The notes beneath the pieces are model-generated. The model was given only the letters and a program-made list of their open reading frames with translations, searched no databases and had not been told where the DNA came from. A stretch of 64,000 nt of DNA from NCBI GenBank assembly GCA_964036295.1, contig OZ038462.1, forward strand, positions 15,717,264 to 15,781,263, read 5' to 3'. Below, piece after piece: positions 35,078 through 51,215 of the stretch (position 1 is the stretch's first letter; each line of letters starts with the position of its first letter). The position numbers were made by a program, and so were the translations under genes. The stretch is from Plumapathes pennacea (Eukaryota; Cnidaria; Anthozoa; Antipatharia; Myriopathidae).

Positions 35078-36625
35078 GATGAAAAAATGACTGCGTGCGA
35101 TGAAGCAAGGACAAGAAGCAGGACCGCTCCTCTTCGTCCTTACGTTTTGAACCAGGACAACGCATGCGTCGACCACATTTGGACCTTCACTTGTTCCCAG
35201 ACTGCGGGGTTGATTGGTGACGAGTTAAGCACTGCGCTTGCGCGCGTCATACGTATCGCCGTAAGTTCAGTTACTCAAACATTTGATCATTTCTAGATTT
35301 GTTGTTTTACATTCGTACTGCGATAAACTTATAACGGTCACCGTTGTGATAGTAGATCCTTTTGTCGGCTTTTCTTCCATTTCATTCCATGGTTTTCTTT
35401 GCGCCAAGCTGCTATGTTTTAGAGATTGTATTTGTGTGTTTCGGTAGGCTATTTCGGTTTTGAGCAGTCCGATACTAATCCTTTTTGAAATAATAAGTTA
35501 TTGTATTGCGTACCAACAAAAAGGCTCAGCCTGTATACATTTCCAAAATCAAAAATGAATAAAAATAAATTATTTTGTGAGAATTATCTATCTACATAAT
35601 AATACTCTAAGCCCATCCGTGTGGCCGTCCGTCTGTAAGACTCTTCCCAGGCCTTCTCGTAAAAAAATTCCAAAATGGTCACCACTGGAATTGAAGGAAA
35701 GTATAAATATTGGCCTTGTATGCCGACCACAGTTCTTTTGGAAATCAGAAAGGAGTCTAGAAAGAGAATTTGAGCTGTCAGGTGACTGGACGTCGGGCTG
35801 AGGCTGCCGCATGATCGAAAAACGGGGAGATGTCGATTGAGCGGCAATTCGTCGAGTCGGGTACGGTCGAGTGGTACACGCACTACAGAGATGTTTGTAC
35901 TTTGACTGCAAACTGCCTTCAAGCGAAATGGATTTCAAAAAGGAGAAGAAAGAAAAAAGAAGAAGAAAAAAGAAAATCCGATCACCGTATTCTACGGGGT
36001 CCCGCTAGTGTTTTTGAAGCTATTTGCAATATGCAAATAGCTTCTATGTCGGCGTTTGGGCGATAGTTGAACAGCCGTTCGGCCCATCTCATTAGGTCAT
36101 TAAAATGCTCCCCCTCTAGGTGGCAAAAACTACTGAGGGGGGAGGAGCATGAAGTGTTATCCATATAAAAGCCGCCGTGGTACAGGTCCTGTGAGAAAGT
36201 TTGTCTTTTATTATCTACTTAACACAAAGAATGCACAGAGAGATTTCCAGTAAAGGGTTTCCGTGCTAATGTTATAACTTTGCGACAGAATGTCAGAAGC
36301 TAAATTATCTCTCCAGGGAGGGGTTTTCTAAATATAATTGGCTCTCTCGCACGTGGAAATTCAAGGCATTATTTAATGGCGGCTGTGAGCGTTGCCGATT
36401 CTTTGGTTGCATGTAGAAATCTGCTCCCCCTTCAGCCCCCGGCTGACATATTCGTAGTATCTGGCAAACAGGCGACACAGATTCACATTTAGAGCGACAT
36501 TTCTGGACACATTTGCGAATATACGCTCCGCTCACAAAAGAAGGAACACAGCTGTATGGTGTGACCATGACATATGTTTTGGCAAAGGTAAAAGCTTATT
36601 CCGATTTTTTTTTTTGCGTTCGCTG

Positions 36626-37105
36626 ATATGTTTGTTGACACATGATTTCATGCCATAATTGCAAATGCAGATCGACTGTGGTATGTCTGAGTTTGTTTAT
36701 AAAATTGTCTCGAGCGGATTCTATCACTAATGAAAAATCGACAGGAAATTTTACTGTGGATCCTTTTCACCACCGTTCGAATAGCACGAGAAACAGGTTT
36801 GTTCGGCTGGAGTGTGTTACGTTATGAAACTTATAACGAGTCAAAATCTGGCTTACCTCGAATGATATGTTTGTTGACACATGATTTCATGACCAGATCG
36901 ACTGTGGTTTGTCTGAGTTGTTTGTTTACAAAACTTGTCTCTAGCGGGTTTTGTCGCTAATGAAAAATCGACTGAAAAGTCGACAGGAAATTTTACTGTG
37001 AATCTATTTCACCACCGTTCGAAGAGCACGAGAAACAGGTTTGTTTGGCTGGAGTGTGTTACGTTAATACGAAACTACTATAACGAGTCTGGCTTACCTC
37101 GCAGA
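36626..37105 (+). repeat. Tandem pair of about 240 bp repeats (family C)
   Basis: Both copies (36626-36862 and 36864-37105) start GATATGTTTGTTGACACATG and share GACAGGAAATTTTACTGTG, CACCACCGTTCGAA and GGAGTGTGTTACGTTA, ending near GTCTGGCTTACCTCG. Copy 2 has an extra GACTGAAAAGTC. A reverse-orientation copy of the same family flanks the insertion at 47902-48553. It runs up to about 450 bp before the cobalamin-binding gene's TATA box. Confidence 0.85.
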
Positions 37106-37554
37106 AATTTACAGAACGATTTGAAATATTTTGGCAAGCTATACTTTCCTCCTTTTATGTCGATCAGCTCAAAATAATCATATAATAAACTGTCATATTT
37201 GTGCATTTGTGTTTGGTCATGCATAGTACGTAGCTGGCATAGTAGAACATAGTGTAAAACCCCGATCAAACGGTGGTAATATTCGATGATAGTTCGTGCC
37301 CCGTTGTAACACGAACTACCTATCATAGACTATCATCAACTAGCAAATAGCTTCACGTACGCTTTGCGGACCTATGTTTTATAAACGACGATGGGTTTTC
37401 TTTGATTAAGTGATTGTGTATTTTGAAAAAAATCAAATGGTTCGCCAACAGTTTTGCAGAAGTAAGGAGACTACTTGTACACATGTTTTTATTGCTTCGT
37501 CGCGTTGACTATCCAGTGCCAGGCGTTACTCGCCTGGACCGCAAGGGATCTGGG

Positions 37555-37561
37555 TATAAAT
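37555..37561 (+). promoter_or_regulatory. TATA box of the cobalamin-binding protein gene
   Basis: TATAAAT in the context GGGTATAAATGCGG lies 89 bp upstream of the start codon at 37644. This would place transcription start near 37585 and give a 5' UTR of about 60 bases. A CCAGGCG/CGCCTGG palindrome lies just upstream (37518-37538). Confidence 0.6.
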
Positions 37562-37643
37562 GCGGAGTCAAGTGTTAAATGAGACCAGACATATTTCCTA
37601 AACAAATGCGACACTAAACCATTTGCGCCTTTTGTTTTGTCCC

Positions 37644-43181
<5,538 letters not shown>

Positions 43182-43272
43182 CTCCTGCCGACCCACACAA
43201 GAGAAAGGCTAATTCTGTAATGATGATGTTGATCTTAGAACTGTCTGTTTCAGAAACAAGTAGAGCAACTTG

Positions 43273-43278
43273 ATTAAA
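43273..43278 (+). terminator. Poly(A) signal ATTAAA of the cobalamin-binding protein gene
   Basis: ATTAAA lies 92 bp after the TGA stop (43179-43181) and is followed by a T/GT-containing stretch. It is the nearest hexamer variant downstream of the last exon. Confidence 0.45.
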
Positions 43279-43289
43279 CATTTATTTCC

Positions 43290-44590
43290 AGTACACTTTG
43301 CGAGTTCTTTATTTACGCCACTACAAGAGGCCCTTTCCGAGATGCTTGTTGCCCCTGTTTCAAACCGACCGCTTAGTGCAAAAATGAGTTTGATTTGCAT
43401 GTAACTAGACTGGCGTCGCCAGTGAGCTCGCGGCGTGAGTTGCGTCGAGACCAGAATATACTAAAATGGAAAGTAGGGACAAGAGTGGAACTCCCAAGAG
43501 AGACTTCCAGTTTCTCACCTGAAAAATATCACACAGTATAGAGAACTTGGCTGTTGACACCTTGCTCAAATGAAACCTGATTAAACTATAAATTATCATT
43601 ACAACACTCATACACTTGCTTCTTAAAGGAGAGCGACCCTGAATTTTGAGAATGCGTTACATATCTTTTGATGCGCAATCGATTTTTGACAGTTTGACCT
43701 CGACTCTTATTTCTAACCAGAGGCCACGATTAATCCAGCCTTCGCTTCAATACTTTTGTGTTTTCTTTTATTAACTGAATACGTTTCTTCTATCAGGCTT
43801 TCGAGTATTCGTGTTCTGTAACAAATATAAAATTGAAAGCGAGGAATATAGCACGACAATAATTGTTTTACATTATTATTGCGGTTTTGTTCACAGTCAT
43901 TTGTGACTGCAAACTCAATGCTCAGGACTATTTTGGTGTATTTTTCATATCTGGTATACAATGACCATTGCGAAACAAAGGCTACATGATCGAATGAAAG
44001 AAACATTTCAACAGGCAATGTACGATAAGCAGAAGAATGTTATGAGGCAACAGATGTCATGCACAGAGTGAAGCATAAATCGTCATTGTTTTGCGGCTAA
44101 AGCTCATCGTAGCTTTGGTTTCCGTTTTCGGCCTGTTATCTTCCCAGAAGTATTTCGTGCCGCCACAGAAAGTTTCGTCGGGATTAAATTTTTAGCGGCG
44201 ACAGAGAAATTTGCAATCCCCGAGCGGTATCCATCAAACATTTGTTTACGGCTATTCTCAAAGCTTCAGCGGTGAACTTAAGAACACAAGCCATAATCAT
44301 TCCCTAAAATCCAGTTTATCCGTACATGTTCCACAGAGCCCAATGGTTTTGAGTTTGGATAGGATGCAGTTAACTTTTACACACAAGTAACGAGCAATAT
44401 TCACTGGCCACATCTCGAGTTGTTTAGCGAAGTCAATTACATACATTACATACATATTTTTATTGATGCTCCCCTCAAGGGGCTTTTTAGCAACAATTTG
44501 GCTTCGCCACATTACTGTGGAGTACAGGCACTGAGAGTGGTCACTGCCAGAAATTTGTTTACGTCCTCAGTGGTTCTTTTACGTCCCCCC
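43290..44590. other. Gene-free stretch downstream of the cobalamin-binding gene
   Basis: AT-rich sequence without splice-consistent coding frames, terminal repeats or tandem structure that I can recognise. Confidence 0.5.
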
Positions 44591-44596
44591 TGTAAT

Positions 44597-44802
44597 CAAG
44601 TATAGAAGTATAGGGAGACGGTACCGCCATTTTACGTAGTCATCCGAGCCACGTGAAGATCTTACCATTTGCTGATAAAAACAAAGGCAGCATCTTCTCC
44701 TTAGTTATTGTAAGACCCCGAGTGCTGGTCCGGCCGGGGTTCGAACCCGCGACATCCCGCACGAAAGACCGGCACTCAACCAACTGAGCCAACCGGGCGG
44801 CG
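44597..44802 (-). repeat. tRNA-derived SINE, minus strand
   Basis: On the minus strand it begins GCCCGGTTGGCTCAGTTGGT (A box TGGCTCAGTTGG) and contains GTCGCGGGTTCGAACCCCGG (B box GGTTCGAACCC). An unrelated body runs to a GGTACCGTCTCCC-type end. The acceptor stem does not pair, so this is a SINE head rather than a tRNA gene. Confidence 0.85.
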
Positions 44803-44824
44803 ATTTACGTCATCGCATATCACG

Positions 44825-44900
44825 TGATAATATGAACCAATCACCGTGTGCTGATTCTCGACCCAGAAAAAGGAAAACAAAAAAAACCTCCATTTTTAAG
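44825..44900 (-). repeat. Dispersed repeat D, copy 1
   Basis: Reverse complement of 61945-62020: AACCAATCACCGTGTGCTGA, TTCTCGACCCAGAAAAA and CTCCATTTT are shared. It sits left of the inverted repeat at 44973. Confidence 0.75.
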
Positions 44901-44972
44901 CTCGCCGCAGCTGCGCTGTACGCGAGCAATAAACATTGGGTCGAGTTACCGACATCTAAGGGCCGGGTCAAA

Positions 44973-45428
44973 CGTCGATCTCAGCATGCGTCAAACTCAA
45001 TGCAAATTACAGTAGTTCAAACAATTATTGTAGTTCAAACATTTAGAGCGGTTTTCGCGGGATGACTGTCGAAAGTAATTGTGTGATTCATGCTTTGGTT
45101 TTGCGTTTGCTTCGCTTTCGGATTGGTCCACACGAGTTTGTCAGCATGCTCAGCCAATCAGGAACAAAACCAAAACCAAACCAAACACTTTTCACGCAAG
45201 CGATGGCGTGTACTCGCACTGCTGATTGGAAAGTAAAACCAAACGCAAGACCAAACGCAAATTACTTTGGCTTCCAATTGGCTGAATTGTTTTCTCTCAG
45301 TCTCTGTGATTGGCCTGTGTGATTACTTTGGTTTTGGTTTTCGACAGTCATCCGAAAACGGCTCTGTTGTAGTTCAAACAATGTATTTTGCTCGTATGCA
45401 TTGAGTTCGACGCATGCTAAGATCGACG
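44973..45428. mobile_element. Foldback element with about 100 bp imperfect arms
   Basis: The left arm 44973-45075 (CGTCGATCTCAGCATGCGTC ... GGATGACTGTCGAAA) is mirrored at 45338-45428 (TTTTCGACAGTCATCC ... GACGCATGCTAAGATCGACG). TGTAGTTCAAACA occurs in both arms. The interior is rich in CCAAAC/GTTTGG motifs and CCAAT boxes and has no ORF of note. Confidence 0.75.
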
Positions 45429-45449
45429 TTGGCCTAAGGATAGCAAAGT

Positions 45450-45960
45450 CATTCCATACCAGAGTGGACATTTGCTCTGAGTAGCTCCCAGACCGAGAAA
45501 AATGATAAAAATTCATTGATAAAGTTTAAATATAGATTACACTGGCTGATTTGCTTATTTTGAGCCAAAACATCCCCCGATCGAATCTGTTCTTTGTTCC
45601 TTTGAATTGATCTTCCGCCGCTTTTCGGTGAAATATATTTTCTGGCTGTGAGATCTTTGCGGTCGTGCTGCGCTTGCTGTCCCAGATATTGGATTCTTTT
45701 GGTGGAGATTAAGTGTATTTGTTATTGATATAACTCGGAGTGATCATTCAGAGCCACACGGAATGCTCTGGACAGAACGTCGGTTGAAGCAAATGTTTCT
45801 TGAACTTAGAAAAGATCTTTAAGAATAAAAAAATATCTCATTAGCTGTACTCCATTCGTAAATCCCTATGCCTAAAACACGGGAAAAGTTACACGCCGAT
45901 TTCGGGGACCTCAAAAAAGCAGGCTGAAATTACAATAAAGACGAGGAAGCCTGGGCACAA
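45450..45960. other. Gene-free stretch
   Basis: Nothing recognised: no long open frame, tandem repeat or terminal repeat. Confidence 0.5.
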
Positions 45961-45979
45961 GAGATGTACATATATATAG

Positions 45980-46108
45980 ATCTTATTAACCGAGCGCGCG
46001 GTCCGTACTGTAAGTTATGGACCGAGTTTTTTTCGTCGCCTTATGGCGACGAAAAAAACGAGGATCCATAACTTACGGTACGGACCAAGCAAACGAGGTT
46101 AATAAGAT
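45980..46108. repeat. Hairpin with GGTCCGTACTGTAAGTTATGG arms
   Basis: The outer ATCTTATTAACC / GGTTAATAAGAT and inner CGGTCCGTACTGTAAGTTAT / ATAACTTACGGTACGGACC arms surround a TTTTTTTCGTCGCC/GGCGACGAAAAAAA stem. The same GCGGTCCGTAC motif recurs twice at 47138 and 47203, about 1.2 kb away, where the sequence also reaches a CATATAATA end. So 45960-47270 may be one element. The interval 46110-47130 has no coding frame. Confidence 0.75.
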
Positions 46109-47130
46109 ATTTATTATATGGCTTTAGATCTTTCGGCAAACAAAAAACAAGGCCCCAACGAGTACTCGCCTCGTTCATTCAACAACATCAATCGCGATCA
46201 GGTATGAATTACGCACGTTTGTTTTCACAACAAATTCAGTTAACAGCTTACAATTCTACCGATTTGAAAATCTTGAAAGAAAATAAGCGTCTGTCAAACC
46301 AACTGCCTTGATAAATACTAATTTGTTCTGAGCTGAATGAAATGGCCGATAGCGTATGTCAAACAACGACACTGCAGTGAACTTTATTCGGTGAACGACT
46401 CGAACTCGCCCTTGCTCGCTCACTAAAGATTTAAAAAAACTGCAGTCTTATCTCTTTCCAGAAGAATTGCTTTGTAACTTAGAGTATTTTTATTCCTTTG
46501 AATAAGTTTCTTACGCATACAATAATGGAAGGCAAAATGGCACTAAAAGAAAATCATTTCATCACAAACTGCGCCCGACACATCGTTGAAAGTTATATTA
46601 TTTAAAACTCACCGCTTAATTTTCCTGCCTCCTCGTGGAGCGTTTAGGTTTCTTCCAGCAAAATAAACATCCTCAAATCACCACGGCGTTTTCGTCCGAA
46701 TCAGTGATTTCGAAATACAGAGTTCTCGTGCATTGTAAAAAATATATTTACAGACCTCACAGTGCGCCATGACGAGCAAACATGTCTGCAAAACTTGATT
46801 CTTGCACGGTTTTAGTCATAACTGTTCACGGTGATTGCTCGCTTTCCACCTTCTCCCTGGCAAGTGTGCAAATTTTAACACAGGGGTGAAACAACCCTCC
46901 ATACTCTGCAGCAATTGTTGTCAATGACGGCTGAGGTCGCAAGCAATTTTTTCCTCGGATGTTTTCCTTCTTCGTAACGGTCATTTTCCAAGATTGTAAG
47001 CTTTCCCCGATCATCATAACTTAACAGTGGGTATCCCGAACGTTTAAACTTCCCATTGCACTTCTGGGCCTTTTATGACAAACGTTTAGCAACTTTTCGA
47101 GTAATCATTTGCGATCCACATGTGCAAACT

Positions 47131-47270
47131 GATTTTGCGGTCCGTACAGTAAGTTATGGAGCGGTAAAATTGACCAATCAGAACGTGCGTAAAATCAATT
47201 TGCGGTCCGTACAGGAAAGTATGGACCGGTAAATCAACCAATCGTAGCGTGCGTAGTATCAGTGCCATAT
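47131..47270. repeat. Tandem pair of GCGGTCCGTAC units
   Basis: TTTGCGGTCCGTACAGTAAG at about 47134 and TTTGCGGTCCGTACAGGAAA at about 47199 are each followed by a CCAATC-N5-CGTGCGTA block about 65 bp apart. The unit ends at CATATAATA. It is related to the hairpin at 45980. Confidence 0.65.
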
Positions 47271-47814
47271 AATAATGAGTGTTACATGAATGAAGTGATA
47301 GAACAAATTTTCGAAATGATTTGTTCAGCCCCTTTCGCGTGTACAACTAGTACATCACTGAAAGAGACTCATCGAGCGTCCCGAGCGATGTGCAAGACGA
47401 ACGTCTCCCTGAAGAATCTCAAAGGTAATACATTAGATTTTGAGAATTTTGAGGCAGGCGAGATCGATACCTGATCCGCCAGCAAATCTGACATGATACA
47501 AGAGGCAAAGGTCGTACAAACACTCGTACGATATTTCATTGTTGGCATTCAAGTTTGGGAAGTTTAAGTCACTCCGCACGCTGGTAAACAAGTGCTTTTA
47601 GCGAAGGGGATAAAATAGCAAAAAACAAAGAAACAAACAAAACAAAACAAAACAAAAAACTCCTTTCCGGTAATTTGTTTACTTTACACTGTTGTCCGTA
47701 TCCAAATATTTCCCCGCACCAACGTTAGATGGCAAACCTTTTGCTTACCAAACAATTGCACAAACATGACAGTTAATTTATAATGTTTTTGAGCTAATGG
47801 ACACACAAGGAGTA

Positions 47815-48640
47815 AAGTATACTGTAGCTTGCCAAAATATTTCAAGATGCTTTTCTTATGCAAATATCTGCGAGGTTAACCAGATTTTGACTCCTTATAA
47901 TGGGTTTCGACAAAAGATTGACCCCCGGTCTGGTGACCCCCCTTTATAAAATGCTGACCCCCCTATAAATCACTGACCCCCTGTAAAACACTGACCCCCT
48001 CCAAAAACACTCATATCCATTAGTATAACGCCTGGGCTGTGTTTTCTGAGGCTAGCGAAGTGAACCGAAGAGTCACAACGTTAAAATGCTACGCTCGAAA
48101 CACGTAAAGCGTTTCAAAACACCATACCTTCAAACTCTCGATACATCTCCAGATCTGCTTGATCACGCTATGGTGATGCTTGCTCCAGTACTCCGTACAG
48201 CCTACCTTTTTACAACAGAAATCGCAAATAAACTTGATCTTTGGTGTTTAGTTGTCCTGCACGCCATGTTGTTTTGGATTAGTAACTGCGCTCGTACACA
48301 AGTAGGCCCCAGGGGAGGAGGAGAGGGTCAGTTTTAGTCAGGCGTTCCCGTGGTAACAGCATGGATGGTGAGTTGCTCATTGAATAAGAAAAGACTCTTC
48401 GGTTCACTTTGCTTAGCCTCAGAAAACACAGCCCAGGCGTTATACTAATGGAAATGAATGTTTTTGGAGGGGGTCAGTGTTTTACAGGGGGTCAGTGATT
48501 TATAGGGGGGTCAACATTTTATAAAGGGGGGTCAGCCTTTTGTGGAAACCCCGTTATAATAGTTCGAAACACACTCCGGCCAAACAAACCTGTTTCTTGT
48601 GCTCTTCAAATGGTGGATGATTCATGCATGGTTAACTTTC
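47815..48640 (-). repeat. Family C repeat, reverse copy, split by an insertion
   Basis: 47815-47901 (GCTTGCCAAAATATTTCAAG ... GCGAGGTTAACCAGATTTTGACTCCTT in part) and 48561-48620 (CACACTCCGGCCAAACAAAC, CTGTTTCTTGTGCTCTTC) match the reverse complement of 37010-37150. The two halves are interrupted by the 652 bp element at 47902-48553. Confidence 0.75.
47902..48553. mobile_element. DNA transposon with about 165 bp terminal inverted repeats and TTATAAT target duplication
   Basis: Flanked by TTATAAT at 47895-47901 and 48554-48560. The left TIR 47902-48074 starts GGGTTTCGACAAAAG; the right TIR 48393-48553 is its imperfect complement, ending CTTTTGTGGAAACCCCG. Both TIRs carry repeated TGACCCCC / GGGGGTCA steps, then AACGCCTGGGCTGTGTTTTC. 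The 318 bp interior has an 83-codon frame without a known domain, so it is non-autonomous. A 7-8 bp duplication suggests a hAT-like mechanism. Confidence 0.85.
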
Positions 48641-48975
48641 CCATCAACTTTTCGGTTTATAAATTTAAAATTCTGCTACCCTTGACTTTAACAGACAAGC
48701 AACAAACCTGCTCGAGCCAATTTGTCACTGTGTATACTGCAATATTATATCTTGACTTATTTCTGAACATGAAACATATCAGAGTGAACTCAAGAAACTC
48801 AGAAATGAATATGCTTTACCTTTGATAAAACGCATGTCATGGTCACAGCTGTGTTCTTTCTTTCATGAGGAGCTGTATTTGAAATGTTGTTGCTCCGTTC
48901 TTAATGTTAATCTGTGTTGGCTGTCTGCCACATGCTACAGCAATGTTTGGATAATAATGTAGGCAGACAAGGGGC

Positions 48976-48999
48976 TGAAGGGGGGGGGGGGGGGGGGGA
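48976..48999. repeat. Poly-G tract
   Basis: About 20 consecutive G residues in gene-free sequence (48640-49600), which otherwise shows no recognisable feature. Confidence 0.9.
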
Positions 49000-49611
49000 G
49001 CAGGGGCTACAAAGAAGCCCCAAAGAATTGACATAAGTTAAATTTATGGTCAATCAACCCCCATTTACCACATGTGAGAGACCCAGTTGTATTTGGAAAA
49101 CTCCCCCCTGGGGTATAATGTCACCAAGTTATAAAATTTCCATGTCAACTCAGTACATGTTTTTCTGTGCATTCTTTGTATTGCGGTTAATTAGATACTG
49201 CAAAAAGCACAAAGTTTCTCACAAATCCTTTATCATGGGGGCTCTTATTTGGAAACACTTTATGCACCTCTCCCCTCTTGCTTTCAAGAGGAAGCCCTCC
49301 CTTTTGTAGCTTCTTACTATAATTGCTTTTCTCAAATTTAAGATTTAATACTTTTTGATATATGTTTTGTTTGTTATATATTTTTTTGTTTGATATATTT
49401 TTTGTCATTTAATGTTTGTACTGTGCTTGTTGTAACTACTTATTGCTGTTGTTGCTGTGTTGCTGTTGTTGTTGCAGTTGTTTTCTTTTTCTTTTTCCTT
49501 TTCTCTTCATCAATTAGCTGTCTTGTACTGCACCTGTATTCTAAACTTGTGTCCTCCTAGCTTTTTAGTTATTACTTGGTTGACCAATACCTGTAATAAT
49601 GTACTCTTTAC

Positions 49612-49612
<1 letters not shown>

Positions 49613-49699
<87 letters not shown>
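49613..49699. repeat. (ATT)n microsatellite
   Basis: About 29 tandem ATT units. Open frames through it are homopolymeric Ile/Leu artefacts. Confidence 0.97.
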
Positions 49700-49700
<1 letters not shown>

Positions 49701-49741
49701 TGTCTTTTGTATGCAAGGTATGAATAAATATGTATGTATGC

Positions 49742-50056
49742 TAAGGCCTGGCCAAACGGTAGTTTTCCATCGTTTGGTCATCGACTTGGCATGACTTGGC
49801 ATGGCTTGGCTCAAGTTGGCTTAAATATGGCCGAGTTTACATTTTCAGCCAACTCGAGCCAAGTTTTTCATTGTTTGGCCACCCTGAGCCAAATCGAGCC
49901 AAGTAAAGCCAAGGTGATTGCATCAGCTTTAGCTATTACATTTGAATGGTTTCCTTGCGACTTGAGAGTACTGTTTGGCCACCCGCACCCAAGTTTAGTG
50001 ATTTTGCACATTTGGCTGGAGTGGCTCGACTTGTGAATCCGTTTGGCCAGGGCTTT
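49742..50056. mobile_element. MITE with GGCCTGGCCAAACGG ends
   Basis: The left end AAGGCCTGGCCAAACGG mirrors the right end CCGTTTGGCCAGGGCTTT. The interior is built from TTGGCTCAAGTTGGC / GAGCCAAGT steps in both orientations. Other copies lie at 60610-61935 and 63420-63560. Confidence 0.8.
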
Positions 50057-50059
50057 AAT

Positions 50060-51190
50060 AAGTAATATTTTATCCCTGAGCTCCGCGAAGGTAATAATCA
50101 CGACGCTAATGGTGTAGTATGGCGTTTTTTTGAGACTACAAGCGGGTCGCCATCTCGAGATTTAATTTGTCTGTCAGTCTGGCGTACGACCTCCAGGCGC
50201 GGTTACTCAGCATAAGCAACACCAAAGGATTGATCACGTGTGGGTCCTCACGCGTGGTCCACTGTAGTTTTAGATAGACGGAAAAAAGATTGAACGAATT
50301 TACGAAAATGATTTGAAAAATTTGGAAAACTTGAAACACAAGTCTCGCGAAGCTCGTCTTCAAAAGAGAGGCCCGAAGAAAAGACTTTGCAAAAAGAACA
50401 GTGCGTGAAAGCAGATCGGGATTTCAATATCGAAAGCGGACCTTGTAGGGGATTTCTTTGAGGCATATGAACACAACAAAGTACGACCGCGACGCCGTTT
50501 TGTGTTAGACTCAGATACTTATTCAGATAAGGACAAGCAACAAAGGTCAGTCAGTGGAAATCGAACAATCACCGTGACAAATAATTTGCAAGTACCTTGT
50601 GACTCGATCACTTCAAGAAAATATTGAAATTTGCATGCTGATCATTTTCTCTCTAGCTACTGGTTTTTTTGTGTCTACTGCGCATGTGCAACAAAATCGT
50701 GTTAACTAATCGATTCAAAATCGGACTAATCGATAACGCCGCGTCGGACCTGTTCGTAGTCCGAATAAAAGACGTCGGAAACTGAACAATTAGCCAATCA
50801 CAAGAACGCTTGCAAAACCCGTAGCAACGAACCTGATATGTTGTATCAATGCTTTTTCACCTCGCTTGCAGCTTCAGTAGTCGCGTCCTCAACTTGGTTG
50901 AAAGGCAACGGTCGAGAGGATTTCTAGTTTGCTTGTGCCGACAATTCAGTTCGAATTGACGTCATGTTATAAATTATGAGTAACGAGTACGTGAGCATTT
51001 GTTGCGTCAGAACTTAGCTAATTGCAATTATCTAATTGCAAATGCCGTTTCTTCTTCACGCAAAAAATAATAAAAGGAAATGCAGTAGACACATGTACGC
51101 ATTGCGGACCTATTTTTTTATACGCTTCTGTCGCCAGTTTCGGTTAGCGTATTCGCTCAGAGCAATCGGAACTTGGAGTCTTGAATGATT
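50060..51190. other. Gene-free stretch
   Basis: No splice-consistent coding frame, tandem repeat or terminal repeat was recognised. A short self-complementary block AACTAATCGATTCAAAATCG / CGGACTAATCGATAACG lies near 50705-50740. Confidence 0.45.
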
Positions 51191-51215
51191 TAGTCAGATG
51201 TCTTTTTTTTCTGTA

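Larger units (their letters stand above)
34792..37550. other. Intergenic region between dynein and cobalamin-binding genes
   Basis: Gene-free. It holds the dynein 3' flank with poly(A) candidates at 35558-35569, hairpins at 35022-35077 and 36017-36045, and a tandem duplication at 36626-37105. A run starting AATACTCTAAGCCCATCCGT with GGCCGTCCGTCTGT (35600-35640) looks repetitive, but its class is unknown. Open frames here show no recognisable domain. Confidence 0.6.

Noticed and set aside
35584-35938. Overlapping 112 and 116 codon minus-strand frames
   Set aside because: Biased composition and no recognisable motif; likely repeat sequence.
44715-44802. Functional tRNA gene on the minus strand
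   Set aside because: A and B boxes fit, but the anticodon arm and acceptor stem do not close; SINE body attached.
44832-45322. Plus-strand frames of 77 and 86 codons
   Set aside because: They lie in the arms and centre of a foldback element without domain similarity.
48086-48337. 83-codon frame in the TIR element
   Set aside because: No recognised transposase or other domain; kept only as a note in the element entry.
49457-49723. Poly-Ile open frame
   Set aside because: Translation of the (ATT)n microsatellite.
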